From the NCBI RefSeq assembly GCF_015776785.2, contig NZ_LFMD02000003.1, forward strand, positions 1,334,330 through 1,398,329: 64,000 nt of DNA. Direction: 5' to 3'. Both the position numbers and the translations under genes were made by a program. Origin of the DNA: Kitasatospora sp. SUK 42. GTDB lineage: Bacteria; Actinomycetota; Actinomycetes; Streptomycetales; Streptomycetaceae. Every line of letters begins with the position of its first letter. Position 1 is the stretch's first letter. Shown in pieces: positions 36,212-45,723 of the stretch. Under the pieces are notes generated by a model that ran no database searches, was not told where the DNA came from, and saw nothing but the letters and a program-made list of their open reading frames with translations.

Positions 36212-37105
36212 TCAGCGCGGCTCGGGGCGAACGTGGACCACGTCGCCCGCGCCGACCGCCCGGCGTGCGCCGTCGGCCGTACGCACCACCAGACGGCCGT
36301 CCCCGTCCACCGCCACCGCCTCGCCGAGCAGCTCGCGGTCGCCGGGCAGGTGCACCTTCACCTGGCGGCCGAGCGTGGTGCAGCGGTCCGCGTACGCGCG
36401 CAGCAGGTCGCTGGCGTGCGGGTCCCCGGCGGCGGCGGTCCACTCGCGGTACAGCCCGGCGAACTCGCGCAGCAGGGCGCGCAGCAGGACGGACCGGTCG
36501 GTGGTCACCGCGCCGGCCAGCGCGAGCGAGGCCGCGGTGGGCACGGGCAGCTCCTGCTCGCGCAGCGAGACGTTGAGGCCCATCCCGACGACCACCGCGC
36601 CGCCGCTCAGCTCGGTGAGGATGCCGCCGAGCTTGCGCTCCACGCCGTCGATCTCCACCTGGAGGTCGTTCGGCCACTTCAGCCCGACCTCGACCCCGGC
36701 CACCCGGTCGAGGGTGCTGGCCGCGGCCACCCCGACCAGGATCGGCAGCCAGCCGTACCGCTCGACGGGCACCTCCTCGGGGCGCAGCAGGAAGGACAGG
36801 AACAGCCCTGATCGGGCCGGGGCGGTCCACTGCCGGTCCAGCCGCCCGCGCGCGGCGCTCTGCGCCTCGGCGACCAGCACCGCGCCCTGCGGGGCGCCGG
36901 CCCGGGCCCGCTCGGAGAGATCGCTGTTGGTGGAGCCGGTCTCGGCCAGGACGTCCAACGAGGTCCAGAGCCCGCCCGGGACCACCAGGTCGCGGCGCAG
37001 CCCCTCCTCGTCCAGCGGCGGTCGGTCCAGGTCGGTCCAGGGGGACGGTCCGGTGCGGCCGAAGCCGCGCAGTCCGCTGCGGCGGGGGGTGTCGGGTGCG
37101 GTCAT
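36212..37105 (-). CDS. birA: biotin-[acetyl-CoA-carboxylase] ligase
   Basis: A 297-residue BirA ligase that activates biotin with ATP and attaches it to the carboxylase carrier domain, here very likely AccA2. There is no N-terminal DNA-binding domain, so it is a group I, non-repressor enzyme. LAETGSTNSDL, KWPNDLQVE, KLGGILTEL and VVVGMGLNV are present. The biotinyl-AMP loop reads AARGRLDRQW, a variant of GRGRxGRxW. ATG 37105 is used. It is divergent from pccB. Confidence 0.94.
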   Translation of the reverse strand: MTAPDTPRRSGLRGFGRTGPSPWTDLDRPPLDEEGLRRDLVVPGGLWTSLDVLAETGSTNSDLSERARAGAPQGAVLVAEAQSAARGRLDRQWTAPARSGLFLSFLLRPEEVPVERYGWLPILVGVAAASTLDRVAGVEVGLKWPNDLQVEIDGVERKLGGILTELSGGAVVVGMGLNVSLREQELPVPTAASLALAGAVTTDRSVLLRALLREFAGLYREWTAAAGDPHASDLLRAYADRCTTLGRQVKVHLPGDRELLGEAVAVDGDGRLVVRTADGARRAVGAGDVVHVRPEPR

Positions 37106-37344
37106 GGGGGAAACCCTAGAACGGGTGCGGAGTCCAGGGGCGTAGGCCGTCCCATCGTCCCCCAGAACACGCCCGGACACACTGTGTCGCTGGCCATAAC
37201 GCCAGAACGTTACGTCCGGACCTCCGCGCTGGCTACGCTACCCAGCGGTAGTTCGCAGCGCCGCCCTGCCCTCATGCGCGAGCCCCCACCCCGGACCGCG
37301 CGCACTCGAACAGGTCGCGGCCATGGATCAGGGAGAGCCACCGG

Positions 37345-38934
37345 ATGACCGAGGCGCCGTACGACCCCCACACCACCGCCGGCAAGATCGCCGACCTGCG
37401 GCGAAGGCTGGACGAGGCGGTGCACTCCGGCTCGTCCAAGGCCGTGGAGAAGCAGCACGCCAAGGGCAAGCAGACCGCCCGCGAGCGGGTCACGGAGCTG
37501 CTGGACGAGGGCTCCTTCGTGGAGTTCGACGAGTTCGCCCGGCACCGCTCGACCAACTTCGGCCAGGAGCGGAACCGCCCGTACGGCGACGGCGTGGTGA
37601 CCGGCTACGGCACCGTCGACGGCCGTCAGGTCGCCGTCTTCGCCCAGGACTTCACCGTCTTCGGCGGCTCGCTCGGCGAGGTCTTCGGAGAGAAGATCGT
37701 CAAGGTGATGGACTTCGCGCTGAAGACCGGCTGCCCCGTCATCGGCATCAACGACTCCGGCGGCGCCCGGATCCAGGAGGGCGTGGTCTCGCTCGGCCTG
37801 TACGGCGAGATCTTCCGCCGCAACGTGCACGCCTCGGGCGTCATCCCGCAGATCTCGCTGATCATGGGCCCCTGCGCGGGCGGCGCGGTCTACTCCCCCG
37901 CGATCACCGACTTCGTGGTCATGGCCGACCGGACCTCGCACATGTTCATCACCGGCCCGGACGTGATCAAGACCGTGACCGGCGAGGACGTCGGCATGGA
38001 GGAGCTGGGCGGCGCCCGCACCCACAACACCAGGTCCGGCAACGCGCACTACCTGGCCGCGGACGAGAAGGAGGCGATCGAGTACGTCAAGAGCCTGCTC
38101 TCGTACCTGCCCTCCAACAACCTGAGCGACCCGCCGTCCTACCCCGAGCGGGCCGATCTGACGGTCACCGCCGAGGACCTCGAACTCGACGCCCTCGTGC
38201 CGGACTCGGCGAACCAGCCGTACGACATGCGCACGGTGATCGAGCACATCGTCGACGACGGCGACTTCCTGGAGACCCAGCCGCTCTACGCGGGCAACAT
38301 CATCACCGGCTTCGGCCGGGTCGAGGGCCACGCCGTCGGCATCGTCGGCAACCAGCCGATGGACCTGGCCGGCGTCCTGGACATCAACGCCAGCGAGAAG
38401 GCCGCCCGCTTCATCCGCACCTGCGACTCCTTCAACATCCCGGTGCTGACCTTCGTGGACGTGCCCGGCTTCCTGCCCGGCACCGAGCAGGAGTGGGACG
38501 GCATCATCCGCCGCGGCGCCAAGCTGATCTACGCCTACGCCGAGGCCACCGTCCCGCTGATCACCGTGATCACCCGCAAGGCCTTCGGCGGCGCGTACGA
38601 CGTCATGGGCTCCAAGCACCTGGGCGCCGACCTCAACCTGGCCTGGCCGACCGCGCAGATCGCGGTGATGGGCGCGCAGGGCGCGGTCAACATCCTGCAC
38701 CGCCGGGAGATCGCCGAGGCCGAGGCGGCCGGCACCGTCGAGGAGACCCGCGCCGAGCTGATCGCCTCGTACGAGGACACCCTGCTGAACCCGTACCTGG
38801 CGGCCGAGCGCGGCTACGTGGACGCGGTGATCGCCCCGAGCGAGACCCGCCGGCACATCGTCCGGGGCCTGCGGGCGCTGCGCGGCAAGCGCGAGGTGCT
38901 GCCGCCGAAGAAGCACGGCAACATCCCCCTGTAG
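37345..38934 (+). CDS. pccB: propionyl/acyl-CoA carboxylase beta (carboxyltransferase) subunit
   Basis: A 529-residue carboxyltransferase that moves the carboxyl group from carboxybiotin to propionyl-CoA or acetyl-CoA, giving methylmalonyl- or malonyl-CoA for lipid and polyketide synthesis. Two crotonase-like halves are seen: the N-terminal oxyanion segment NDSGGARIQEGV with MGPCAGGAVYSPA, and the C-terminal DVPGFLPGTEQEW and RKAFGGAYDVMGSKHLGAD. ATG 37345 has AGGGAG 9 bases upstream. It is followed by pccE, and accA2 lies 1.6 kb downstream, as in S. coelicolor. Confidence 0.95.
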   Translation: MTEAPYDPHTTAGKIADLRRRLDEAVHSGSSKAVEKQHAKGKQTARERVTELLDEGSFVEFDEFARHRSTNFGQERNRPYGDGVVTGYGTVDGRQVAVFAQDFTVFGGSLGEVFGEKIVKVMDFALKTGCPVIGINDSGGARIQEGVVSLGLYGEIFRRNVHASGVIPQISLIMGPCAGGAVYSPAITDFVVMADRTSHMFITGPDVIKTVTGEDVGMEELGGARTHNTRSGNAHYLAADEKEAIEYVKSLLSYLPSNNLSDPPSYPERADLTVTAEDLELDALVPDSANQPYDMRTVIEHIVDDGDFLETQPLYAGNIITGFGRVEGHAVGIVGNQPMDLAGVLDINASEKAARFIRTCDSFNIPVLTFVDVPGFLPGTEQEWDGIIRRGAKLIYAYAEATVPLITVITRKAFGGAYDVMGSKHLGADLNLAWPTAQIAVMGAQGAVNILHRREIAEAEAAGTVEETRAELIASYEDTLLNPYLAAERGYVDAVIAPSETRRHIVRGLRALRGKREVLPPKKHGNIPL

Positions 38935-38961
38935 GCCCCTTCCCTCCCGGGAGAGAACCAG

Positions 38962-39183
38962 ATGTCCCCGATCCACGTGCTGCACGGGCAGCCGACCCCC
39001 GAGGAGCTCGCCACCGTCCTGGCGGTGGTCCAGGCCCGGGCCGCCGCCGCGCAGGCCGCCGCAGAGGCGGACCGGCTGGCCGGCGTCGGCCCGGAGTCCC
39101 CCTGGAACGACCGCTCCCGCCTGCTCCGCCCCGCCGTCCACCCGGGCGTCAACGCCTGGCGGACGTCGGGCTGGGCGCACTGA
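38962..39183 (+). CDS. pccE: acyl-CoA carboxylase epsilon subunit
   Basis: A 73-residue epsilon subunit, found only in actinomycete acyl-CoA carboxylases, which binds and activates the alpha-beta complex. The motif HVLHGQPTPEELATVLAVVQAR with an Ala-rich helix is typical. The C-terminal half is short and Trp-containing (WNDRSRL, AWRTSGW). The gene is 27 bases after pccB with a GGGAGAG ribosome site, so the two are co-transcribed. Confidence 0.9.
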   Translation: MSPIHVLHGQPTPEELATVLAVVQARAAAAQAAAEADRLAGVGPESPWNDRSRLLRPAVHPGVNAWRTSGWAH

Positions 39184-39322
39184 ACACCGCCGTGCGGCGC
39201 GGAAGGATCGGGCCGACCGGCCTCCCGCGCCACACGGCCGCCCCGCCCGCCCTGCCCGCTCTGCCCGCAACCTGAGTACGGATACTCAGGCGCACCCGCC
39301 CCACCCGGCGCACTCTGGACGG

Positions 39323-39463
39323 GTGCTCTGGTCAGACCCTCGCGATGAGCCCTCGCCCGAGGCCCGTCGCATGCAGGAGCGGATGCAGCGGGCCGGCCGG
39401 GTGCTCGCCGCGCTGGTGCTGGTGGGCGCCGTCCTGGTCATGGTCTCCCGCTGGTTCACCTGA
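39323..39463 (+). CDS. 46-residue conserved membrane protein
   Basis: GTG 39323 encodes VLWSDPRDEPSPEARRMQER, an amphipathic basic helix, and one membrane segment VLAALVLVGAVLVMVSRWF. It is too short for standard gene finding but lies between pccE and maf, where streptomycetes have a similar small ORF. Function unknown. It ends 34 bases before maf and may be co-transcribed. Confidence 0.65.
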   Translation: MLWSDPRDEPSPEARRMQERMQRAGRVLAALVLVGAVLVMVSRWFT

Positions 39464-39497
39464 ACGGCGTACACCGGCAGCCCCTACCCTGGTGGGC

Positions 39498-40103
39498 ATG
39501 ACCGACCAGCGCCCCCTCGTCCTCGCCTCCGCCTCCCCCGCCCGCCTCGGGCTGCTGCGCCAGGCGGGGCTCGACCCGCGCGTGGTGGTCAGCGGCGTCG
39601 ACGAGGACGCGATCAGCGCCGCCACCCCCGCCGAGCTCGCCCTCGTCCTGGCCGAGGCCAAGGCGAAGGCCGTCGCCGCCGACCTGACCGGCGGCGAGCT
39701 GGTGATCGGCTGCGACTCCGTCCTGGAGCTGGACGGCCTGGCCCTCGGCAAGCCCGCCGACGCCGCCGAGGCGCTGGACCGCTGGCGCTCGATGCGCGGC
39801 CGGGCGGGCGTGCTGCGCACCGGCCACTGCGTGATCGACACCGTGACCGGCCGGCAGTCCTCGGCCACCGCCTCCACCACCGTCCGCTTCGGCACCCCGG
39901 ACGACGAGGAGATCGCCGCCTACGTGGCCTCCGGCGAACCGCTGTACGTGGCCGGGGCGTTCACCCTGGACGGCCGCTCGGCGCCGTTCGTCGACGGCAT
40001 CGACGGCGACCCGGGCAACGTCATCGGCCTGTCCCTGCCGCTGCTGCGCCGCCTGCTCGCCGACCTCGACGTCCGCATCACGGACCTCTGGGCCCGGAGC
40101 TGA
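39498..40103 (+). CDS. maf: Maf-like nucleoside triphosphate pyrophosphatase
   Basis: A 201-residue Maf protein that hydrolyses noncanonical or modified nucleoside triphosphates, such as dTTP/UTP or m7GTP, to monophosphates. LASASPARLGLLRQAG is the N-terminal substrate motif. Later motifs are VIGCDSVLELDG, the GKPADAAEA loop and VAGAFTLDGRSAPFVDGIDG. ATG 39498 starts MTDQRPLVLAS. It sits between the carboxylase genes as in S. coelicolor. Exact substrate cannot be read from sequence. Confidence 0.93.
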   Translation: MTDQRPLVLASASPARLGLLRQAGLDPRVVVSGVDEDAISAATPAELALVLAEAKAKAVAADLTGGELVIGCDSVLELDGLALGKPADAAEALDRWRSMRGRAGVLRTGHCVIDTVTGRQSSATASTTVRFGTPDDEEIAAYVASGEPLYVAGAFTLDGRSAPFVDGIDGDPGNVIGLSLPLLRRLLADLDVRITDLWARS

Positions 40104-40577
40104 GAACCGGGCCGGGACGGTACCGGATCCGACAAAATCCGGGCGGCAGGCCTAGGACATGTGACCGGCGACAGCCGGGTCCCACCCCCATAAGCTGGCA
40201 GTGATCCAGAACGGGAGGGGGTGCGGCGGTGACCGACGCCCGGCAAGGCCTCGGCGACAGGGCCGAGTTCCGCCTCGGCCGCCCCACCGGCGGCCCGCCC
40301 GGCGGCGAACGGGCCGCGGCCGCGGCCATGGCCGTGGCCTGAGCGGGCCGCGGAGGGTGTGTCACAGACCACCGTCCCGCCACGCCGCCGCCCGGCCGTC
40401 CACCGCCCTCCCCGCCCGACCCACCGCACCGGCCGCGACCTGCGCAGTCGCCGTACGGACGGTCGGCCGGGCCTGGAATCCCATCACAGTGCGTGTGGGA
40501 TAGTTCACAACCTGGGGCTACTCGCCGGTACCACCCAGGAATCCATAAACTCAACGAGGTTCAAGAAGGGAGCCACA
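40104..40577. other. 474-bp intergenic region before accA2
   Basis: It must carry the accA2 promoter. A possible 37-codon ORF at 40229-40342 (GTG, with GGGAGGGGG about 7 bases upstream) encodes VTDARQGLGDRAEFRLGRPT followed by a Gly/Ala-rich tail. Its composition is low-complexity and I rate it doubtful, though the ribosome site is unusually good. Nothing else stands out. Confidence 0.45.
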
Positions 40578-42353
40578 GTGCGCAAGGTGCTCATCGCCAA
40601 CCGCGGGGAAATCGCCGTCCGCGTCGCCCGGGCCTGCTCGGACGCCGGTATCGCCAGCGTCGCCGTCTACGCCGAGCCGGACCGGGATGCGCTGCACGTC
40701 CGCGCGGCCGACGAGGCTTACGCGCTGGGCGGTGACACCCCCGGCACCAGTTACCTGGACATCGCCAAGGTCCTCAAGGCCGCCGAGGACTCCGGCGCCG
40801 ACGCCGTCCACCCCGGCTACGGGTTCCTCTCGGAGAACGCCGAGTTCGCCCAGGCCGTCATCGACGCGGGCCTGACCTGGATCGGCCCGCCGCCGCAGGC
40901 CATCCGCGACCTCGGCGACAAGGTGACCGCCCGGCACGTGGCACAGCGCGCCGGCGCCCCCCTGGTGGCCGGCACCCCGGACCCGGTCTCGGGCGCCGAC
41001 GAGGTCGTCGACTTCGCCCGTGAGCACGGCCTGCCGGTCGCCATCAAGGCGGCGTTCGGCGGCGGCGGCCGCGGCCTGAAGGTCGCCCGCACGCTGGAGG
41101 AGATCCCGGAGCTGTACGAGTCCGCGGTGCGCGAGGCCGTCGCCGCCTTCGGCCGCGGCGAGTGCTTCGTCGAGCGCTACCTGGACAACCCGCGGCACGT
41201 GGAGACCCAGTGCCTCGCGGACCAGCACGGCAACGTGGTGGTCGTCTCCACCCGTGACTGTTCGCTGCAGCGCCGGCACCAGAAGCTGGTCGAGGAGGCG
41301 CCCGCGCCGTTCCTGACCCCGGAGCAGAACGCCGAGCTGTACCGCGCGTCCAAGGCCATCCTGAAGGAGGCCGGCTACGTCGGCGCCGGGACCTGCGAGT
41401 TCCTGGTGGCGCTGGACGGCACGATCTCCTTCCTGGAGGTCAACACCCGCCTCCAGGTCGAGCACCCGGTCACCGAGGAGGTCACCGGCCTCGACCTGGT
41501 CCGCGAGATGTTCCGGATCGCCGACGGCGAGGAACTTGGCTACGGCGACCCCGAGGTGCGCGGCCACTCCTTCGAGTTCCGCATCAACGGCGAGGACCCG
41601 GGCCGCAACTTCCTGCCCGCGCCCGGCACCGTGACGCTGTTCGCCCCGCCGTCCGGCCCGGGCGTGCGCCTGGACTCGGGTGTGGAGTCCGGCTCGGTCA
41701 TCGGCCCGGCCTGGGACTCCCTGCTGGCCAAGCTGATCGTCTCCGGCCGCGACCGCAAGCAGGCCCTGGAGCGGGCCCGCCGCGCGCTGAACGAGTTCAG
41801 GGTCGAGGGCATGGCCACCGCCATCCCGTTCCACCAGGCGGTCGTCACCGACCCGGCGTTCGCGCCCGAGGTGCACGGCAGCGACGAGCCGTTCAAGATC
41901 TTCACCCGCTGGATCGAGACCGAGTTCGACAACACCATCCCGGCGTTCGCGGGTGCGGGCGTCGAGGGCGAGGAGGCCGAGACCCGGGAGACCGTGGTGG
42001 TCGAGGTCGGCGGCAAGCGGATCGAGGTCTCGCTGCCGTCCTCGCTGGGTGTCGCGGCGGCCCCGGCCGTCGGTGCGACGGGTGCCGCCAAGGCCAAGCG
42101 CCGGGTGGGCGCCAAGAAGGCCGGCTCGGCCCTCAGCGGTGACACCCTGGCCTCGCCGATGCAGGGCACCATCGTCAAGGTCGCCGTCGAGGAGGGCCAG
42201 GTCGTCGCCGAGGGCGAGCTGATCGTGGTCCTGGAGGCGATGAAGATGGAGCAGCCGCTGAACGCCCACAAGGCGGGCACCGTGGTCGGCCTCAAGGCCG
42301 AGGTGGGTGCGAGCGTCAGCAGCGGCGCCGCGCTCTGCGAGATCAAGGACTGA
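40578..42353 (+). CDS. accA2: acetyl/propionyl-CoA carboxylase alpha subunit (biotin carboxylase plus biotin carrier)
   Basis: A 591-residue fusion. Residues 1-450 are an ATP-grasp biotin carboxylase: VLIANRGEIAVRVARAC start, KAAFGGGGRGLKV ATP loop, FLEVNTRLQVEHPVTE active site. A linker follows, then a C-terminal biotin carrier domain with the biotinylated Lys in VLEAMKMEQPL. It carboxylates biotin for PccB-type partners. GTG 40578 has AGAAGGG 7 bases upstream. It is the expected partner of pccB and pccE and the substrate of BirA encoded in this window. Confidence 0.95.
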   Translation: MRKVLIANRGEIAVRVARACSDAGIASVAVYAEPDRDALHVRAADEAYALGGDTPGTSYLDIAKVLKAAEDSGADAVHPGYGFLSENAEFAQAVIDAGLTWIGPPPQAIRDLGDKVTARHVAQRAGAPLVAGTPDPVSGADEVVDFAREHGLPVAIKAAFGGGGRGLKVARTLEEIPELYESAVREAVAAFGRGECFVERYLDNPRHVETQCLADQHGNVVVVSTRDCSLQRRHQKLVEEAPAPFLTPEQNAELYRASKAILKEAGYVGAGTCEFLVALDGTISFLEVNTRLQVEHPVTEEVTGLDLVREMFRIADGEELGYGDPEVRGHSFEFRINGEDPGRNFLPAPGTVTLFAPPSGPGVRLDSGVESGSVIGPAWDSLLAKLIVSGRDRKQALERARRALNEFRVEGMATAIPFHQAVVTDPAFAPEVHGSDEPFKIFTRWIETEFDNTIPAFAGAGVEGEEAETRETVVVEVGGKRIEVSLPSSLGVAAAPAVGATGAAKAKRRVGAKKAGSALSGDTLASPMQGTIVKVAVEEGQVVAEGELIVVLEAMKMEQPLNAHKAGTVVGLKAEVGASVSSGAALCEIKD

Positions 42354-42380
42354 CGACCCGAACCGTCGACGCCAGTCACC

Positions 42381-42418
42381 GACCGGTCCGTACGCCCCTG
42401 GGGGTGTGCGGACCGGTC
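42381..42418. terminator. bidirectional hairpin between accA2 and the DeoR gene
   Basis: GACCGGTCCG (42381-42390) and its complement (42409-42418) form a 10-bp stem; inner bases extend it with wobble pairs. It lies between the two convergent stops. Confidence 0.75.
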
Positions 42419-42462
42419 GCGTTCCCGGCGTCGGCGCGGCGGCGGCCCAAGGCCTGTCGGTC

Positions 42463-43452
42463 TCAGCGCCCGCGCTGCATGCCCAACTCGGCCAGCCGGA
42501 CGGGCATTCCGCCCGGGCCCACCGGCCCGCCGTGCGCGCCGGGGCGGCGCTGGCCGGGCAGCGGGGCGCCGCCGGGGGGCGGGGCCTGGCGGCGGGCCAG
42601 CGGGCCGGGCTGGGTCTGGTGCACCGGGCCGCTGCCGGTGCCGTGCACCGGGGCGTCGGCGCCGGGCCCGCCGAGCGGGGCCAGGTCGATCTGCACCCCG
42701 CAGTCGGCGAGCGCGTCCAGCTCGCGGGCGGTGGCGTCGTCGGCGGTGGCGTGCTCGTCGGTGACCAGCCGGGTGATCGTCTCGGTGGCGACGGTCTGGA
42801 ACATGCCGTCCGCGCCGAGCTTGGTGTGGTCGGCGAGGACGATGACCTCGGCGGCCGACTGCACCAGTGCCCGGTCCACGCTCGCGGACAGCATGTTCGC
42901 GGTCGACAGCCCGCGTTCGGCGGTCAGACCACTGCCGGAGATGAAGGCCTTGGTGACCCTCAGCCCCTGCAACGACTGCTCGGCCCCGCTGCCCACCAAC
43001 GCGTAGTTGGAGCCGCGCAGGGTGCCGCCGGTCATCACCACCTCGACCCGGTTGGCGTGCGCCAGCGCCTGGGCGACCAGCAGCGAGTTGGTGACCACCG
43101 TCAGGCCGGGCACCCTGGCCAGCCGGCGGGCCAGCTCCTGGGCGGTGGTCCCGGCGCCGACCACCACCTGGTCGCCCTCCTCCACCAGCGAGGCGGCGAG
43201 GTCCGCGATGGCGCTCTTCTCCGCCGCGGACAGGTGGGTCTTCTGCGGGTAGCCGGGTTCGCGGCTGAAGCCGCCGGGGAGCACCGCGCCGCCGTGTCGG
43301 CGGTCGAGGAGCCCTTCTGCCTCCAGCGCCCGCACGTCGCGGCGCACGGTCACTTCGGAGGTCTGGACGACGCGGGCCAACTCCCGGAGCGAGACGGCTC
43401 CGTTGGCGCGCACCATTTCGAGGATCAACTGGCGACGTTCTGCTGCAAACAC
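42463..43452 (-). CDS. DeoR/GlpR-family transcriptional regulator
   Basis: A 329-residue regulator. The N-terminal DeoR helix-turn-helix (ERRQLILEMVRANGAVSLRE, TSEVTVRRDVRALEAEGLL) spans residues about 4-58. The C-terminal sensor domain has VVVGAGTTAQELARRL, VVTNSLLVAQAL, KAFISGSGLTAERGLST and VLADHTKLGADGMFQ. A Pro/Gly-rich tail of about 60 residues follows. GTG 43452 is the start. It lies at the head of the nucleoside gene region and is the most obvious candidate to bind the CTACGCGCGTAG sites, though a distant regulator is possible. Confidence 0.9.
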   Translation of the reverse strand: MFAAERRQLILEMVRANGAVSLRELARVVQTSEVTVRRDVRALEAEGLLDRRHGGAVLPGGFSREPGYPQKTHLSAAEKSAIADLAASLVEEGDQVVVGAGTTAQELARRLARVPGLTVVTNSLLVAQALAHANRVEVVMTGGTLRGSNYALVGSGAEQSLQGLRVTKAFISGSGLTAERGLSTANMLSASVDRALVQSAAEVIVLADHTKLGADGMFQTVATETITRLVTDEHATADDATARELDALADCGVQIDLAPLGGPGADAPVHGTGSGPVHQTQPGPLARRQAPPPGGAPLPGQRRPGAHGGPVGPGGMPVRLAELGMQRGR

Positions 43453-43617
43453 AGAACCGACGGTAACCTGCGTGACCGTCTGCTTTCAGGCGTTTGCAGC
43501 TGGTAGCGGGAATTGCTCACGCACGTGCGGCGCGTGACCGTACAATACGCGCCGTCAATAGCCCGGAACTGCGCCCGCCGTCCGGGTGACGATCACTCCT
43601 GCCCGAACGGACGCGAA

Positions 43618-43645
43618 AGGGCGGCCGCCGATCGGCAGCCGCCCT
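43618..43645 (-). terminator. hairpin after the flavoprotein reductase gene
   Basis: AGGGCGGC (43618-43625) pairs with GCCGCCCT (43638-43645), 18 bases after the stop of the reductase gene on the reverse strand. Confidence 0.65.
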
Positions 43646-43663
43646 CAACTGTGCGCTTTGAGC

Positions 43664-45115
43664 TCAGGATTCGCCCTCGGCCCGCTTGCGGATGTGCAGC
43701 TGCCGGGCGGCCTCGGCGGTCGAACCGGAGACGGACGGGTAGACGGTGAACGCGCTGGCCACCTGTTCGACGGTCAGATTGGCGTCCACGGCGAGCGCGA
43801 TGGAGTGGATCAGCTCGCTGGCGCGCGGGGCGACGACCACGCCGCCGACCACGATGCCGGTGCCCGGGCGGCAGAACAGCTTCACGAAGCCGTCCCGGAT
43901 GCCCTGCATCTTCGCCCGCGGGTTGCCGCGCAGCGGCAGCTTGACCTCGACCGCGTCCATCTTGCCGCACTCCACGTCGGCGGCGGTGTAGCCGACGGTG
44001 GCGATCTCCGGGTCGGTGAAGACGTTGGAGGCCACCGTCTTGAGGTTCAGCGGCTGCACCGCGTCGCCCAGCGCGTGGTACATCGCGATCCGGCCCTGCA
44101 TGGCCGCCACCGAGGCGAGCATGAAGACGCCGGTGCAGTCGCCGGCCGCGTACACGCCCGGGGCGCTGGTGCGGGAGACCCGGTCGACCTGGACCTGGCC
44201 CCAGTCGTTGAGCTTGACCCCGGCCTCCTCCAGGCCCATCTCGGCCGTGTTGGGGATCGAGCCGACCGCCATCAGGCAGTGGGTGCCCTCGACCACCGTG
44301 CCGTCGGCGAGGATCACCTCGACCCGGTCGCCGATCCGCTTGGCGCTCTGGGCGCGCGAGCGGCTCATCACGTTCATGCCACGGCGGCGGAAGACGTCCT
44401 CCAGCACCTCGGCGGCGTCCGGGTCCTCGCCCGGCAGCACCCGGTCGCGGCTGGACACCAGGGTCACCTCGGAGCCGAGCGCCTGGTACGCGCCGGCGAA
44501 CTCGGCGCCGGTCACACCGGAACCGACCACGATCAGCTCGCGGGGCAGCTCCTCCAGGTCGTACACCTGGGTCCAGGTGAGGATCCGCTCGCCGTCCGGC
44601 TGGGCGTCCGGCAGCTCGCGCGGGTGGGCACCGGTGGCGATCAGCACGGCGTCGGCGCGCAGCGACTGCACGGTGCCGTCGGGGCCGTCCACCAGCACCT
44701 CGCGGGAGCCGTCCACGGCCTGCCCGCCGGCACCGAGCCGGCCGCGGCCGCGCAGCACGGTGACCCCGGCGCGGGTGACGGACTGGGTGATGTCGTGGGA
44801 CTGCGCGATCGCCAGGCGCTTCACACGGCGGTTGACCTTGCCCAGGTCCACGCCGATGACCTTGTGCCGCTCCTCGGCGGAGCCGTCCTGGGCGACGGTG
44901 ATGCCCAGCTCCTCGTACGAGCTGTCGAAGGTGGTCATCACCTCCGCGGTCGCGATCAGGGTCTTCGACGGCACGCAGTCCGTGAGCACCGCCGATCCGC
45001 CCAGACCGTCGCGGTCGACGACGGTCACCTCCGCGCCGAGCTGTGCGGCGACCAGGGCCGCCTCGTAGCCGCCGGGTCCGCCACCGATGATCACGATCCG
45101 AGTCACGCTCACCAT
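43664..45115 (-). CDS. LpdA-like NAD(P)H-quinone dehydrogenase (flavoprotein disulfide reductase family)
   Basis: About 483 residues. The FAD-binding start is RIVIIGGGPGGYEAALVAAQ, the NAD-binding motif is LIVVGSGVTGAEFAGAYQ, and a C-terminal dimerisation domain follows. The redox-site region reads GGSAVLTDCVPSKTL: only one Cys of the usual CxxxxC pair is present, so it cannot use a dithiol. This matches LpdA-type quinone reductases of actinobacteria rather than dihydrolipoamide dehydrogenase. ATG 45115 and GTG 45106 are both possible starts. Confidence 0.88.
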   Translation of the reverse strand: MVSVTRIVIIGGGPGGYEAALVAAQLGAEVTVVDRDGLGGSAVLTDCVPSKTLIATAEVMTTFDSSYEELGITVAQDGSAEERHKVIGVDLGKVNRRVKRLAIAQSHDITQSVTRAGVTVLRGRGRLGAGGQAVDGSREVLVDGPDGTVQSLRADAVLIATGAHPRELPDAQPDGERILTWTQVYDLEELPRELIVVGSGVTGAEFAGAYQALGSEVTLVSSRDRVLPGEDPDAAEVLEDVFRRRGMNVMSRSRAQSAKRIGDRVEVILADGTVVEGTHCLMAVGSIPNTAEMGLEEAGVKLNDWGQVQVDRVSRTSAPGVYAAGDCTGVFMLASVAAMQGRIAMYHALGDAVQPLNLKTVASNVFTDPEIATVGYTAADVECGKMDAVEVKLPLRGNPRAKMQGIRDGFVKLFCRPGTGIVVGGVVVAPRASELIHSIALAVDANLTVEQVASAFTVYPSVSGSTAEAARQLHIRKRAEGES

Positions 45116-45282
45116 TGTCCCGCACGCCGGGAGCGCCGCCACGCCGGGGTCCGGGCTTGCGTACCTTCGTCCACACACCGGCCTCCCGGTTCCCGCACCG
45201 TCACCCGCACGCCGCCCTCCCGGCTCCCGCACCTTCGTCCAGTCGCGCCGGAGCGTGGGCCGACCGGGCTACGCTGGCCCCC

Positions 45283-45720
45283 ATGCCCCTTTACGCCGCG
45301 TATGCCACCAACCTCGATGCCCGGCAGATGACCCGCCGAGCCCCGCACTCCCCGCTGCGCGGCACGGGGTGGCTGGACGGCTGGCGGCTCACCTTCGGCG
45401 GCGAGCAGCTCGGCTGGGAGGGCTCGCTGGCCACCGTCGTCGAGGACGGGAAGGACCAGGTCTTCGTCTCGCTCTACGACATCGCGCCGATGGACGAGGA
45501 GGGCCTGGACCGCTGGGAGGGCGTCCAGCTCGGCATCTACCGCAAGATCAAGCTGCGCGCGCAGACCCTGGACGGCGACATCCCGGTCTGGACGTACGTG
45601 CTCAACGACTACGAGGGCGGCCTGCCCGCGGCCCGCTACCTCGGCCTGATCGCCGACGCCGCGGAGAGCGCCGGCGCCCCGCACGACTACGTGATGGACC
45701 TGCGCCGCCGCCCCTGCTAG
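45283..45720 (+). CDS. gamma-glutamylcyclotransferase family protein
   Basis: A 145-residue GGCT-like protein. The N-terminal loop YAAYATNLDARQM corresponds to the YxSN substrate loop of the family (here YATN), and a GVQLGIYRKIKL strand follows. A catalytic Glu candidate is in RWEGVQ. The family releases 5-oxoproline from gamma-glutamyl amines; many bacterial members have unknown substrates. ATG 45283 gives a standard start. It converges with the 45724 gene (stops 3 bases apart). Confidence 0.85.
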   Translation: MPLYAAYATNLDARQMTRRAPHSPLRGTGWLDGWRLTFGGEQLGWEGSLATVVEDGKDQVFVSLYDIAPMDEEGLDRWEGVQLGIYRKIKLRAQTLDGDIPVWTYVLNDYEGGLPAARYLGLIADAAESAGAPHDYVMDLRRRPC

Positions 45721-45723
45721 GCC

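Noticed and set aside
40229..40342. 37-codon ORF before accA2
   Set aside because: Good ribosome site, but low-complexity product and no sign of conservation visible from one sequence.
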